Below the pieces are notes generated by a model. The model saw only the letters and a list, made by a program, of their open reading frames with translations, did no database searches and was not told the origin of the DNA. From JAIBJN01 sp963775505 (lineage in GTDB: Bacteria; Actinomycetota; Thermoleophilia; Gaiellales; Gaiellaceae): a stretch of DNA of 64,000 nucleotides. This document shows positions 37,075 through 45,647 of this stretch, in pieces. Both the position numbers and the translations under genes were made by a program. The stretch covers positions 1-64,000 of the forward strand of contig CAVZIL010000001.1 of the NCBI GenBank assembly GCA_963775505.1, in the 5' to 3' direction. The first letter of the stretch is position 1; every line of letters starts with the position of its first letter.

Positions 37075-39033
37075 TCAGCAGTCGTCCAGCCCGAAGAGAA
37101 CCTGCCGGGTCGCGCCCGACCGAAGCGGCAGGCCCGACAGGCCCTGGAACGTCTCCGCCGACGCCACCCGCTCCGGGACGACGACGAAGTCGAGCCCGTA
37201 GCGCTCCACGATCGCCCGGAACTGCTCGGGGGTGGCCGTCCCGGACATCAGGAGCTCCTGATCCAGGGCACGCTGGGCCTCGGGAACGATCTCGTCGTAG
37301 ATGTCGGCCCAGCGGATCCGCGCGGCGTTCTCCCGTACGTCGGGATGCCCGTAGAGCACGAATCGATAGCCCGTGTACGGGAACACCGAGCCGGGGGCCG
37401 GCACCGCGGCCGAGCAGACGCCGTCCCCGTAGCGCGCGAGCACGTTCAACATCTGCTGCCGGTCGCCTTCGAGCGCTCGCCGGAGCTTGGGAGGCGTGCG
37501 GAGCTCGGATGGAAGCGCGAGGCTTGCGATCAGGGGTGAGGGCAGCGCCAGAGCGACGACGCAGGCGGCGAAGGCCCACGCAGCCGGTCGTGCCCACCTG
37601 CCGACGCGAGCACCGATGTAGTGCGCGCCGAGACCGGCGAGAAGCGTCAGCGGGAGGGCGAGGAGCGGCCAGTAGCGGTGCGCTCTCCCGACAGTCTCGA
37701 AGCCCTCGCCGAGGAGAACGGGGACGAAGCTGGACGCGACGACGGCGACGACGCCGGCGGCGAGCGTCGCCACGACCACCCGCACGCCGGGATCTCCGAA
37801 GGAGCGCGCGGCGCGGGCTCCGCCGACCGCGGCGAGCGGCGTCACGATCCCCCAGGCGCCCAGGATCGCCCACGCGGGCAGCTCGGTCGGCGGCACGAGC
37901 GTCGTGTCGACGAAGCCGCCGAGGCGGACGTACGAGACCGCGATCGGAACCGCCCAGAGCGCGAAGACGATCGCGGCGGGGACGAGAATCGCCGCTCCCG
38001 TCCGTAACCTTCTCCCGCGCGGGGCGAGGACGGCCACGCCGACGGCGGTGAGCAGGCCCACGGCGAACGCGTCCGTCTGCGTGAGGCCGACGAGGCCGAG
38101 CAGGGCTCCGGCCAGCACGTATTCACCTCGACTCCCCGACCGTCCGGCACGGGCGAGCACGAAGAGGACGGACACGAGGAGCGCGGCCGCGACGTCCCGT
38201 GGGTACGGCGGAGCCAGGTTGAGGAACGAGACGTTGTAGGAGCGAACGAAGAGAAGGTCCCCCGCGTAGCGCGTCGCTTCGGCCCCGCCGCCCTCGCGAG
38301 GGTCGAGCACGAGGTCGAGGCCGTCGACGAGGAAGAATCCGAAGCCGCCGGCCGCGGCGCCGAGGACGGCCGTGGCGGCGCCGGCCCAGCGCCCGGCGAG
38401 GAGGTGGCCGATCCCGAAGAGCGCGGCAGCGATCCCGACCGTCTGCAGCAGGTGGAGGGCGCCGAGGGCGACGTAGGCGTGCCCGCCCGGTGTCAGATCG
38501 GCGACGAGCGCGAGCAGGGCGTGGTAGAGCCACGGGTAGTAGTTCGGGACGTCGCCGGTGATCGGGGCCGTCGGCGTCGGCTCGCCGCGGAGCAGCTGCT
38601 CGGCCCAGCCGGTGTGGAAGGCGATGTCCCCACCGGTGCCGAGAGGGAGCATCCTGAGTACGGGCGAGCCCCAGACGACGCCCACCAGGAGCGCGCAGCC
38701 GACCGCGAGGGCCAGATCGCGCCAGCCCGACGCCCTCCCTCGGCGCCGCCGCCGCCGCACCGCCCAGCGAACGACGAGGAAGACGGCGACGAGGGCCACT
38801 CCGGCCCGCACCGCGAGCGGGCTCTGGAAGACGGCTCCCCCCGTCGCGAGATGGACGAGCATCATGGCGAGCGCGAGCACGACGACGGCCGGAAACGCCA
38901 GCGCCCAGCGGGCGACGAGGTCATTCCGCCAGACGGGGACGAGGCCGGTGAGCCCGAAGCCGAGCCAGAGCAGCCCCAAAGCGAGGCCGGCCGCGGCGAG
39001 CCCCGCGTCTAGCGCGCCTGACGGCGGACCCAT
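37075..39033 (-). CDS. Large multi-span membrane protein, possible GT-C-type glycosyltransferase
   Basis: A 652-residue protein with about 14 predicted helices and a soluble C-terminal segment of about 120 residues. A conserved-looking first loop (LPLGTGGDIAFHTGWAEQLL then NYYPWLYHALLALVA) carries the acidic residue expected of GT-C enzymes. The end reads AIVERYGLDFVVVPERV, a pattern also seen in the neighbours at 43822. A polyprenol-phosphate-sugar-dependent glycosyltransferase is the best guess, but no named family can be asserted. A GGAG ribosome binding site precedes ATG 39033. The 195-bp region to the next gene holds only the promoter at 39215. Confidence 0.6.
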   Translation of the reverse strand: MGPPSGALDAGLAAAGLALGLLWLGFGLTGLVPVWRNDLVARWALAFPAVVVLALAMMLVHLATGGAVFQSPLAVRAGVALVAVFLVVRWAVRRRRRRGRASGWRDLALAVGCALLVGVVWGSPVLRMLPLGTGGDIAFHTGWAEQLLRGEPTPTAPITGDVPNYYPWLYHALLALVADLTPGGHAYVALGALHLLQTVGIAAALFGIGHLLAGRWAGAATAVLGAAAGGFGFFLVDGLDLVLDPREGGGAEATRYAGDLLFVRSYNVSFLNLAPPYPRDVAAALLVSVLFVLARAGRSGSRGEYVLAGALLGLVGLTQTDAFAVGLLTAVGVAVLAPRGRRLRTGAAILVPAAIVFALWAVPIAVSYVRLGGFVDTTLVPPTELPAWAILGAWGIVTPLAAVGGARAARSFGDPGVRVVVATLAAGVVAVVASSFVPVLLGEGFETVGRAHRYWPLLALPLTLLAGLGAHYIGARVGRWARPAAWAFAACVVALALPSPLIASLALPSELRTPPKLRRALEGDRQQMLNVLARYGDGVCSAAVPAPGSVFPYTGYRFVLYGHPDVRENAARIRWADIYDEIVPEAQRALDQELLMSGTATPEQFRAIVERYGLDFVVVPERVASAETFQGLSGLPLRSGATRQVLFGLDDC

Positions 39034-39214
39034 GCTCTCCGGCGACGCACAGCGCCCGGAACCCTAGTGCCCTCGGTGGCGGGCAGGTGCGCGGCGGGGG
39101 CCGCGACGTCGTCAGGTGTGGGACCTGGCCGCGACGTCGTCCATGCAGACCGTGGCGACGCGCTGCGAAGCTGCGAGCTCGTGAACCCGGAGCAGTAGCC
39201 GACGCGGGCGCGGC

Positions 39215-39220
39215 TACACT
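39215..39220 (+). promoter_or_regulatory. -10 box TACACT, leaderless promoter of the epimerase at 39229
   Basis: TACACT is followed by 8 nt and GTG 39229. No -35 consensus is obvious. Confidence 0.5.
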
Positions 39221-39228
39221 CTGCCGCC

Positions 39229-40158
39229 GTGCCTGAGAAGACGCTCGTCACAGGCGGCGCCGGGTTCATCGGCTCGACGCTCGTGCGGCTGCTCGTCGAG
39301 CGCGGCCACGCCGTCCGTGTCTTCGACAACCTCTCGACCGGGAGCCCCGCCAACCTCGAGGGGACCGACGCCGAGCTCGTCGAGGGCGACGTGCGGGACG
39401 CGGAGGCGCTCGAGCGGGCCGCGGCCGGCAGCGACCTCGTCTTCCATCTCGCCGCCGGCACCGGAGTCGTCCCGTCGATCGAGGACCCGTTCGCGGACTT
39501 CGACCTGAACGCGCGGGGAACGCTCACGGCGCTCTGGGCCGCCCGCAGCGCAGGTGCGAGCCGACTCGTCTTCTCCTCGTCGAACGCGCCGCTCGGCGCT
39601 GGGGCGTACCCCGCGAACGAGGAGAAGCCCACGGCGCCTCTTTCCCCGTACGGCGCGAGCAAGGCGGCGGGTGAGGCGTACTGCTCGGCCTTCCACGGCG
39701 CCTACGGGTTCGACGCAGTCGCCGTCCGTTTCTCGAACGCGTACGGCCCGCGCTCGGCGCACAAGTCGAACGTGATCCCGCTCTTCATCCGCCGCCTCCT
39801 CGCCGGCGAGGAGCTCGTCGTCTACGGGGACGGCTCGCAGACGCGGGACTTCGTCTTCGTCAGCGACCTGGCGGCCGGCCTCCTCCTGGCAGCGGAGACG
39901 GAGGGTGTCGGCGGGGAGGTCTTCCAGCTGGCGAGCGGCGTCGAGACGAGCGTCAACGACCTGGTGGCGATGCTCGCGGAGGTCTCCGGCCGAGAGCCGG
40001 GGGTACGCCGAGAGCCGCCCCGCCCGGGCGAGATCCTCCGCAACTACTCGCTGGTCGACAAGGCGCGGGAGCGCCTCGGGTACAGCCCCGTCGTTCGGCT
40101 CGAGGACGGCCTCCGCCGCACCTACGAGTGGTTCGAACCGCTGGTCGTGCCGTCGTAG
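39229..40158 (+). CDS. NAD-dependent epimerase/dehydratase (GalE/WbpP-like)
   Basis: A 309-residue extended SDR. It has NAD motif TGGAGFIGSTLVRLL, FDNLSTGSPANL, HLAAGTGVVPSIEDP (close to UDP-sugar 4-epimerases and UDP-glucuronate decarboxylases) and catalytic SPYGASKAAGEAY. SYK-type: Tyr and Lys are present; the usual SSxxVYG stretch reads SSSNAPLGAG, so its tyrosine is missing. C-terminal RDFVFVSDLAAGL and GEILRNYSLVDKARERLGY are typical. It makes or interconverts a nucleotide sugar for the locus. The exact substrate is unknown. Confidence 0.83.
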   Translation: MPEKTLVTGGAGFIGSTLVRLLVERGHAVRVFDNLSTGSPANLEGTDAELVEGDVRDAEALERAAAGSDLVFHLAAGTGVVPSIEDPFADFDLNARGTLTALWAARSAGASRLVFSSSNAPLGAGAYPANEEKPTAPLSPYGASKAAGEAYCSAFHGAYGFDAVAVRFSNAYGPRSAHKSNVIPLFIRRLLAGEELVVYGDGSQTRDFVFVSDLAAGLLLAAETEGVGGEVFQLASGVETSVNDLVAMLAEVSGREPGVRREPPRPGEILRNYSLVDKARERLGYSPVVRLEDGLRRTYEWFEPLVVPS

Positions 40159-40193
40159 CCGAGCGAGAAGGATGCGACAGCCGCGGCGCGAAG

Positions 40194-40199
40194 TACCTT
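40194..40199 (+). promoter_or_regulatory. -10 box TACCTT, leaderless promoter of the sulfotransferase at 40208
   Basis: TACCTT is followed by 8 nt and ATG 40208. Confidence 0.45.
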
Positions 40200-40207
40200 G
40201 GCGACCG

Positions 40208-41014
40208 ATGGCCGTGCACGTCCTTCATGTCTCGAAGACAGGCGGCACCGCGATGCGCTACGCGATTCGCCGCGAGCGGCACGCCGCCGGCGGGACGCTG
40301 CCGAGCCCGTGGGGGCCGATCTGGGCTCACGAGCACGGCTTCCGACTCGTCGACGTCGCGAAGGGCGACAAGGCGATCATCACCCTGCGCGACCCCGTCT
40401 CCCGCTTTCTCTCCGGCTTCTGCAGCCGCCAGCGCAAGGGAGCGCCCCGGCATACTCGCGAGTGGACGGACGCGGAGCGGATGGCGTTCAAGTGGTTCTC
40501 GACGCCGCAGGAGCTTGCCGACGCCCTCGCCGAGCCGGCCGGTGAGACGAGGGAGCGAGCCGAGTTCGCGATGCGGTCGATCACCCACCTCAAGCGTCGC
40601 CTCATCCTGTGGACCGGCAGGCCGGCCTACCTGCTCAGGCACCTCGACAAGGTCCTGTACATCGCCAGGCAGGAGACGCTCGACGACGACTGGGAGAGGC
40701 TGAGGGAGCTCCTCGAGCTTCCGAGCGGCGTGATCCTGCCCCGCGACGACGTCGTCGCCCACCGCACGATCTACCCGTACGACCTCGCCCTCAGCGACAG
40801 GGGCGTGGAGGCGCTGCGGGCGTGGTACGCGGAGGACTACGAGGTGCTCACGATCGCCGAGCATCTCCGCCAGGGGCTCGCCCCGCCGCGCGTGTCGCTC
40901 CGAGCCCGCCTGAGGTCGCTGCTCGGCGAGGGACGCGCCGCTTCCCGAGAGCTGCTGGCCGAGCGGCCGCTGCTGCCCCGGCCGCGGGCCGAAGAGCAGT
41001 CCGAAGCCGCCTAG
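40208..41014 (+). CDS. Sulfotransferase family 2-like protein
   Basis: A 268-residue carbohydrate sulfotransferase-like protein. The 5'-phosphosulfate loop is VLHVSKTGGTAMRYAI and the 3'-phosphate site is ITLRDPVSRFLSGFCSR, both in the order of the Sulfotransfer_2 family. The middle part (SITHLKRRLILWTGR, VLYIARQETLDDDWERL) also fits. The C-terminal 50 residues are basic and of low complexity. A leaderless promoter supports ATG 40208. It lies between an epimerase and a glycosyltransferase-methyltransferase gene, so the acceptor is probably a sugar of the same glycan. Confidence 0.8.
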   Translation: MAVHVLHVSKTGGTAMRYAIRRERHAAGGTLPSPWGPIWAHEHGFRLVDVAKGDKAIITLRDPVSRFLSGFCSRQRKGAPRHTREWTDAERMAFKWFSTPQELADALAEPAGETRERAEFAMRSITHLKRRLILWTGRPAYLLRHLDKVLYIARQETLDDDWERLRELLELPSGVILPRDDVVAHRTIYPYDLALSDRGVEALRAWYAEDYEVLTIAEHLRQGLAPPRVSLRARLRSLLGEGRAASRELLAERPLLPRPRAEEQSEAA

Positions 41015-41082
41015 CGGTCGTCCGGGCGAAGGTCCTCGGCGCACCCCGCCCTGCGCCATCGGCTGGCTATCGTGTCGCGGTC

Positions 41083-42867
41083 GTGAGCGATCGTCCCCCG
41101 AGCTCGCGCCGTGCCCGGCCCAAGGTCGTTACCACCCTGCCCGCCTACAGGGCGGAGGGGACGCTGGCGAAGACCGTCGCCGAGATCCCGCCGGGCGTCG
41201 CCGACGCGATCATCCTCGTCGACGACGCGAGCCCCGACAACACGGTCGAGCTCGCGCGCGAGCTCGGAATCACGGTCTTCGTGCACCCGGAGAACCGTGG
41301 CTACGGCGGCAACCAGAAGACCTGCTACACGAAGGCGCTCGCAGAAGACGCGGACGTCGTCGTGCTCCTCCACCCCGACTACCAGTACGACCCCAAGGCC
41401 GTTCCGCTCCTGATCGCCCCGATCCTCGCCGGCCACGCCGACATGACGTTCGGGTCGCGCTTCGCGGGGCTCGGCGACCCCCTCGGGGGCGGCATGCCCA
41501 TGTATCGCTTCCTCGGGAACCGGATCACGACGACGCTCGAGAACCTCATGCTCGGGTCGCGCTTCACGGACATGCACAGCGGCCTGCGGGCCTACACGCG
41601 CGACTGCCTGCTGTCGCTTCCGTTCCTCCGCTACTCGGACGACTTCAGCTTCGACTCGCAGCTCCTCATCGACGCGGTGACCGGGGGACAGCGCGTCGTC
41701 GAGGTCCCGATCCCCACGCGCTACACGGAGGAGTCGTCCTCGATCTCCGTCGGTCGCTCGCTCGGCTACGTCGGCAACACGCTCGCGCACTGCGCCCGCC
41801 AGGCGGCCTCCCGAGGCCGCCGGGGCCGCCGGTCGCCGCTCGTGCCGGAGGGAAGGCGCGCACCCGCGAGGGCGAGCGGGCCGGCGGTCGCCCAACGCTG
41901 CGTGGTGTGCGGCGCAGGCGAGATGGCGCTGCTCTACCCGGCGAACGCCGAGGGCGACGCTCCGCCTGCCGAGTACAGCTGCACGAGCGGCGCGCTCTCC
42001 CGGCACGACGACATCCTGGAGTGTCGGACGTGCGGGATGGTGAGCTCGCGGCCGGCGCTCGCCCCGAGCGAGATCCTGGAGCGCTACGAGGACGTCGTCG
42101 ACGAGAGCTACCTGGGCGAGGAGGAAGCGAGACGCGAGCTCTTCGCCTGGGTGCTGCGCGTCATGAGCGGCTATCCGGTGCGCGGCGACCGCCTGCTCGA
42201 GATCGGCTCCAACGTCGGCCTCTTCCTCGACACGGCGGCCAGGGCCGGCTGGCGGGCGCGCGGCATCGAGCCGTCGACATGGGCGGTGGAGACCGGCCGC
42301 GCCCGCTTCGGCGTCGATCTGGAGCAGGGGCCGCTCGAGAACCTCGACGAGCCGCCCGGAAGCGCGGACGCGATCGTCCTCCTGGACGTCCTCGAGCACC
42401 TCGTGGACCCGCTCGCTGCCCTGCGGAGGCTCCGGCCGCTCCTCGACGACGAGGGCCTGCTCACGCTCTCCACGATCAACTTCGAGGGGCTCCATGCGAG
42501 GTTGCGAGGAGAACGCTGGCCGTGGTTGATCCGCCCGCACCTCCACTACTTCACGCCCGTCACGCTCGAGCGGCTGCTGCGCTCGGCGGGCTACCGGATG
42601 GTGGAGTGGGCGCTCGTCCCGCGCTCGTTCCGCCTCTCGTACGTCGCCGGCCGGATGAGGTCGAGCCTCGGACGGGCCGGTGAGGCTTCAGCGCGACTCA
42701 CGAACCTCGTCGACTTCCGGGTGCCCGTCGGCTGGCTGGGGGACGTCGTCCTCGTCGTCGCCCGTCCGCTCCCGGTTGCCGCGAGGCTCGGGGGCTCCGG
42801 AGCTCTTGACCGTCGAGCCCTCGGCACGAGCACCCTGGTCGCGCCCGCGCAGGTTGACCAGGAGTAG
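41083..42867 (+). CDS. Fused GT2 glycosyltransferase and SAM methyltransferase
   Basis: One 594-residue reading frame with two enzyme domains. Residues 1-245 are a polyprenol-phosphate-sugar-synthase-like GT2: TTLPAYRAEGTLAKTV, ILVDDASPDNTVELA, VLLHPDYQYDPKAV, and MHSGLRAYTRDCLLSLPFL. A basic linker follows. Residues from about 270 hold a zinc-ribbon-like pair (CVVCG, then CRTCG) and a class I methyltransferase (RLLEIGSNVGLFLDTAARAG, IVLLDVLEHLVDPLAAL, RPHLHYFTPVTLERLL). The frame is uninterrupted, so the fusion is seen directly unless an indel has joined two genes. GTG 41083 follows a TATCGT box. The last 180 bp overlap the convergent gene. Confidence 0.85.
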   Translation: MSDRPPSSRRARPKVVTTLPAYRAEGTLAKTVAEIPPGVADAIILVDDASPDNTVELARELGITVFVHPENRGYGGNQKTCYTKALAEDADVVVLLHPDYQYDPKAVPLLIAPILAGHADMTFGSRFAGLGDPLGGGMPMYRFLGNRITTTLENLMLGSRFTDMHSGLRAYTRDCLLSLPFLRYSDDFSFDSQLLIDAVTGGQRVVEVPIPTRYTEESSSISVGRSLGYVGNTLAHCARQAASRGRRGRRSPLVPEGRRAPARASGPAVAQRCVVCGAGEMALLYPANAEGDAPPAEYSCTSGALSRHDDILECRTCGMVSSRPALAPSEILERYEDVVDESYLGEEEARRELFAWVLRVMSGYPVRGDRLLEIGSNVGLFLDTAARAGWRARGIEPSTWAVETGRARFGVDLEQGPLENLDEPPGSADAIVLLDVLEHLVDPLAALRRLRPLLDDEGLLTLSTINFEGLHARLRGERWPWLIRPHLHYFTPVTLERLLRSAGYRMVEWALVPRSFRLSYVAGRMRSSLGRAGEASARLTNLVDFRVPVGWLGDVVLVVARPLPVAARLGGSGALDRRALGTSTLVAPAQVDQE

Positions 42868-43791
42868 GCCCGCCGCGACGAACGGGAGCACGCTGAACGC
42901 GTGCACGACGAGCGCGTACGAGAGCGCCTCGACGCGGGGGATCCCGTAGGCGGCCAGCGCCACGACGGCCGCGGCCTCGAACACCCCCAGGGCCGCGGGC
43001 CCCGACGGAAGCACGTGTGAAAGGCCGGTCGCGACGACGACGAACACGCCCGCCTCGGGCCACAGCCCGAGATCGAAGCCGAGCATGACGAACCAGAACG
43101 AGATGCCGAACACGACCCACGAGAGCAGCGTCCAGGCGAATCCGATCAGCCCGACGCGCCCGCTCCGGAGGGCGATCACCCCCACTGTCAGGTTGCGGAC
43201 GGCCGCCTCGACGCCCTGCGGAGAGAGGAAGGGAAGGCGGGCCAGGGGACGCAGGAAGAACCCCACGGCCCTCTCGCCGTAGACGCGCAGGACCACGACT
43301 GCGGCCGCCACGAGGACGAGGAGCACGATCGCGAGCGACCCCGCCGCACGGATCCACGTCACCTCGGGAAGCCAGGGCAGCGAGACGAAGAGGAGCACGA
43401 GCAGCGCGAGGACGTCGAAGACCCGCTCGACGACGACGGTCCCGGCCGTCTCGACCCGCGACGGGCCGCCGAACGTCCGCAGGAAGACAACACGGGCGGC
43501 GTCCCCGGCACGGAAGGGGAGGACGGTGTTCAGGAACTGGCCGAGCAGTAGCGCCTTGGAGAGCGGCCAGAGCCCCGGTCGCGTCCGGGGCGAGAACAGC
43601 GAGCGCCAGCGGAGGACGCGCATGAGGAACGCCAGCGCCAGAAGGGCGAAGGCGGGGAGCAGATACCAGTAGTTGCTCGCGCGGAGCGCCCGGCCGAGCT
43701 CGGAGACGTCGACGCCGCGCACCGCGAGGTAGGCGCAGACCGCCGTCACCGCAGCGGCGAGGACGTAGGAGGCTCGGCGCCGCGCCCTCAT
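42688..43791 (-). CDS. YbhN/LPG-synthase-like integral membrane protein
   Basis: A 367-residue protein of the same flippase-like family as 5063-6031 (PF03706): YWYLLPAFALLALAFLMRVL, LLLGQFLNTVLPFRAGDAAR, and VLPSGPAALGVFEAAAVVAL are the family motifs, with about eight helices. Residues after about 320 are a charged tail that is antisense to the methyltransferase gene. This 180-bp convergent overlap is unusual, and one of the two tails may be an artefact of an indel. Preceded by a good ribosome binding site (GGAGAGGAG). Probably moves or recognises a lipid-linked intermediate. Confidence 0.8.
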   Translation of the reverse strand: MRARRRASYVLAAAVTAVCAYLAVRGVDVSELGRALRASNYWYLLPAFALLALAFLMRVLRWRSLFSPRTRPGLWPLSKALLLGQFLNTVLPFRAGDAARVVFLRTFGGPSRVETAGTVVVERVFDVLALLVLLFVSLPWLPEVTWIRAAGSLAIVLLVLVAAAVVVLRVYGERAVGFFLRPLARLPFLSPQGVEAAVRNLTVGVIALRSGRVGLIGFAWTLLSWVVFGISFWFVMLGFDLGLWPEAGVFVVVATGLSHVLPSGPAALGVFEAAAVVALAAYGIPRVEALSYALVVHAFSVLPFVAAGLLLVNLRGRDQGARAEGSTVKSSGAPEPRGNRERTGDDEDDVPQPADGHPEVDEVRESR

Positions 43792-43821
43792 CCCGACTCC
43801 TCTCCGGCCAGGCAGGCGAGG

Positions 43822-45555
43822 CTATAGACGTTGTAGCGCTCCCCTCGCCACGATAGACAGCGGTCTCGGCAGCCGCTCCACCGCGGGAGTACCGGTGATT
43901 GCGCGGAGCCGGGCCACCTCGCTCGTGAAGGGCTCCATGCCCGCCCAGGAGCGAGCCTGGCCGCCGGTCCGGACGACGAGGTAATCGGCTCCGAACCGCT
44001 CGCGCAGCTCGGTCACCGCGGACGCCGAGGGACCGTAGAACGCCTCGACGGACGCGAGCATGCGCTCGCGAACGAGCTCGAAGTACTCGACCGCCCAGGG
44101 CTGGTAGAGCTTGCGCGAGATCACGACGGGCCTCCGGGCCGCGATCGGGATGCAGCTCGCGTCGAGCGGGTCGGCGGCGACGATCGACTGCTCCGGGAGC
44201 GTCTCGAGGAAGCGGTAGAGCTCGACCTCGTCGCAGGCAACCGCTTCGGGGCTCCGTCCACCGCCCGCGACGCCGACCGTCGCGACCAGGACGGCGGCGG
44301 TGACGAGCACCGCCGGGACGGCGAGCGCAGCCGGAGCGAGCGAGCGTTTCCCCCCGGGCCCCCTGGGCCACAGCGCCGCCGCCAGCACGAGCCCGGCGAG
44401 CAGGCCCACGACCAGCGCGGGCGCCGCGTCCGCGAGCCAGGCGCCGAGCTCGGAGACGGAGAGGCGGGGCCCGAGCGGGAAGACCGTCAACGCGAGGAAG
44501 GCGGCCGCCGGCCCGAGCGCCGGTGCGGCCAGGAGGGCGGCTCGCCAACGCTCGGCGAGAGCCTGGAGCGTGGGGCGCAGGAAGGCTCCGATCGCGATGC
44601 AGAAGAAGGGCAGCAGCGCGTACGTGTAGCGGTGAGGAAGGTAGAGACGGAAGAGGACTCCGTGCGCGACGAGGAACAGCGCGAGCGCCGCGATCGGGAT
44701 CGACCACACCTCCCAGCGGAGAAGCCGTGCGTTGGGCGGGCGGACGAGCAGGAGGAGGAGCGCGGCCACTGCGAGGATCGAGCCGGACTCCTGGAGGAAG
44801 AAGCCGCTGTAGTTCTGACTCAGGTACTCGAGCGTCGACGAGGCGAAGAAGTGCATCTGCCCGTCCGGGCCGAACTCGGGCTGGAGGCGAGCCTGGGCCT
44901 CGGTGATCGCGTCCTGCGATCCGGTCGTGAGCCGCGTGAGCGCGAACGCCCCCGCAACCCCGAGGACGCTGACGGCGGCCCAGCGCGCGCGGTCGAGATC
45001 GACGAACGGGCGGCGACTGCGGGCGAGCGTCGAGAGCAGCACGACGCCCAGGGCGACGACGCCGGCAGGCGGGTAGAGGAGGAGCCCCACGGGCGGGACG
45101 AGCGCGGCGGCGAGGTTCCTCCTCGAGAGCAGCAGGAGGACGGTCAGCAGCACGATCGGCTGCGCGAACGCCCGGGGGTGGCCGCCGCTGAAGCGGTGCA
45201 CCTCCCACGGCACGAGGAAGAGCGCGCCCGCGATCCAGGCGGCCGGACACCAGGACACCTGCGAGCGGACGATCCTGAAGACCAGCCACACGGCCAGCGG
45301 CTGGAGAACGAGTGGCAGCAGCTCGCCGAACGTGACGGGATCGACGACGTGGCTCGCGAGCCAGTACAGGCCGCGGAACGCCGGTGGGCTGTAGCCCGTG
45401 TCGAGGAGGGACTCGGTGAGCGGGTCGCCGAAGAGGCCGCCATCTCGGAACCGTCGCATCCAGAACTCGTGGATCATCGAGTCCGTCTGGAACGTGAGCG
45501 ACCGCGAGACGATGCGCCACTCGGCATGCAGCGTGGCGAGGAACGCGATCGTCAC
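43822..45555 (-). CDS. Large multi-span membrane protein, possible GT-C-type glycosyltransferase
   Basis: A 577-residue membrane protein with about 11 helices. The first periplasmic loop has TFQTDSMIHEFWMRRF and TGYSPPAFRGLYWLASHV; the soluble end has ITELRERFGADYLVV-like text (SAVTELRERFGADYLVVRTG), similar in position to the end of the protein at 37075. GTG 45555 is chosen because GAGGAAGG lies 7 nt upstream and no better start exists after the preceding gene. A mannosyl- or arabinosyl-type GT-C function is possible; no catalytic motif proves it. Confidence 0.6.
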   Translation of the reverse strand: MTIAFLATLHAEWRIVSRSLTFQTDSMIHEFWMRRFRDGGLFGDPLTESLLDTGYSPPAFRGLYWLASHVVDPVTFGELLPLVLQPLAVWLVFRIVRSQVSWCPAAWIAGALFLVPWEVHRFSGGHPRAFAQPIVLLTVLLLLSRRNLAAALVPPVGLLLYPPAGVVALGVVLLSTLARSRRPFVDLDRARWAAVSVLGVAGAFALTRLTTGSQDAITEAQARLQPEFGPDGQMHFFASSTLEYLSQNYSGFFLQESGSILAVAALLLLLVRPPNARLLRWEVWSIPIAALALFLVAHGVLFRLYLPHRYTYALLPFFCIAIGAFLRPTLQALAERWRAALLAAPALGPAAAFLALTVFPLGPRLSVSELGAWLADAAPALVVGLLAGLVLAAALWPRGPGGKRSLAPAALAVPAVLVTAAVLVATVGVAGGGRSPEAVACDEVELYRFLETLPEQSIVAADPLDASCIPIAARRPVVISRKLYQPWAVEYFELVRERMLASVEAFYGPSASAVTELRERFGADYLVVRTGGQARSWAGMEPFTSEVARLRAITGTPAVERLPRPLSIVARGALQRL

Positions 45556-45647
45556 GACGAGGCCTTCCTCGACGAGACGGGAGCGAAGGACGCGGGCCTT
45601 TGCCGGAGCTACGTGTGGTTTTCGCGCGCCCGTGACGTCGCGGTCCG

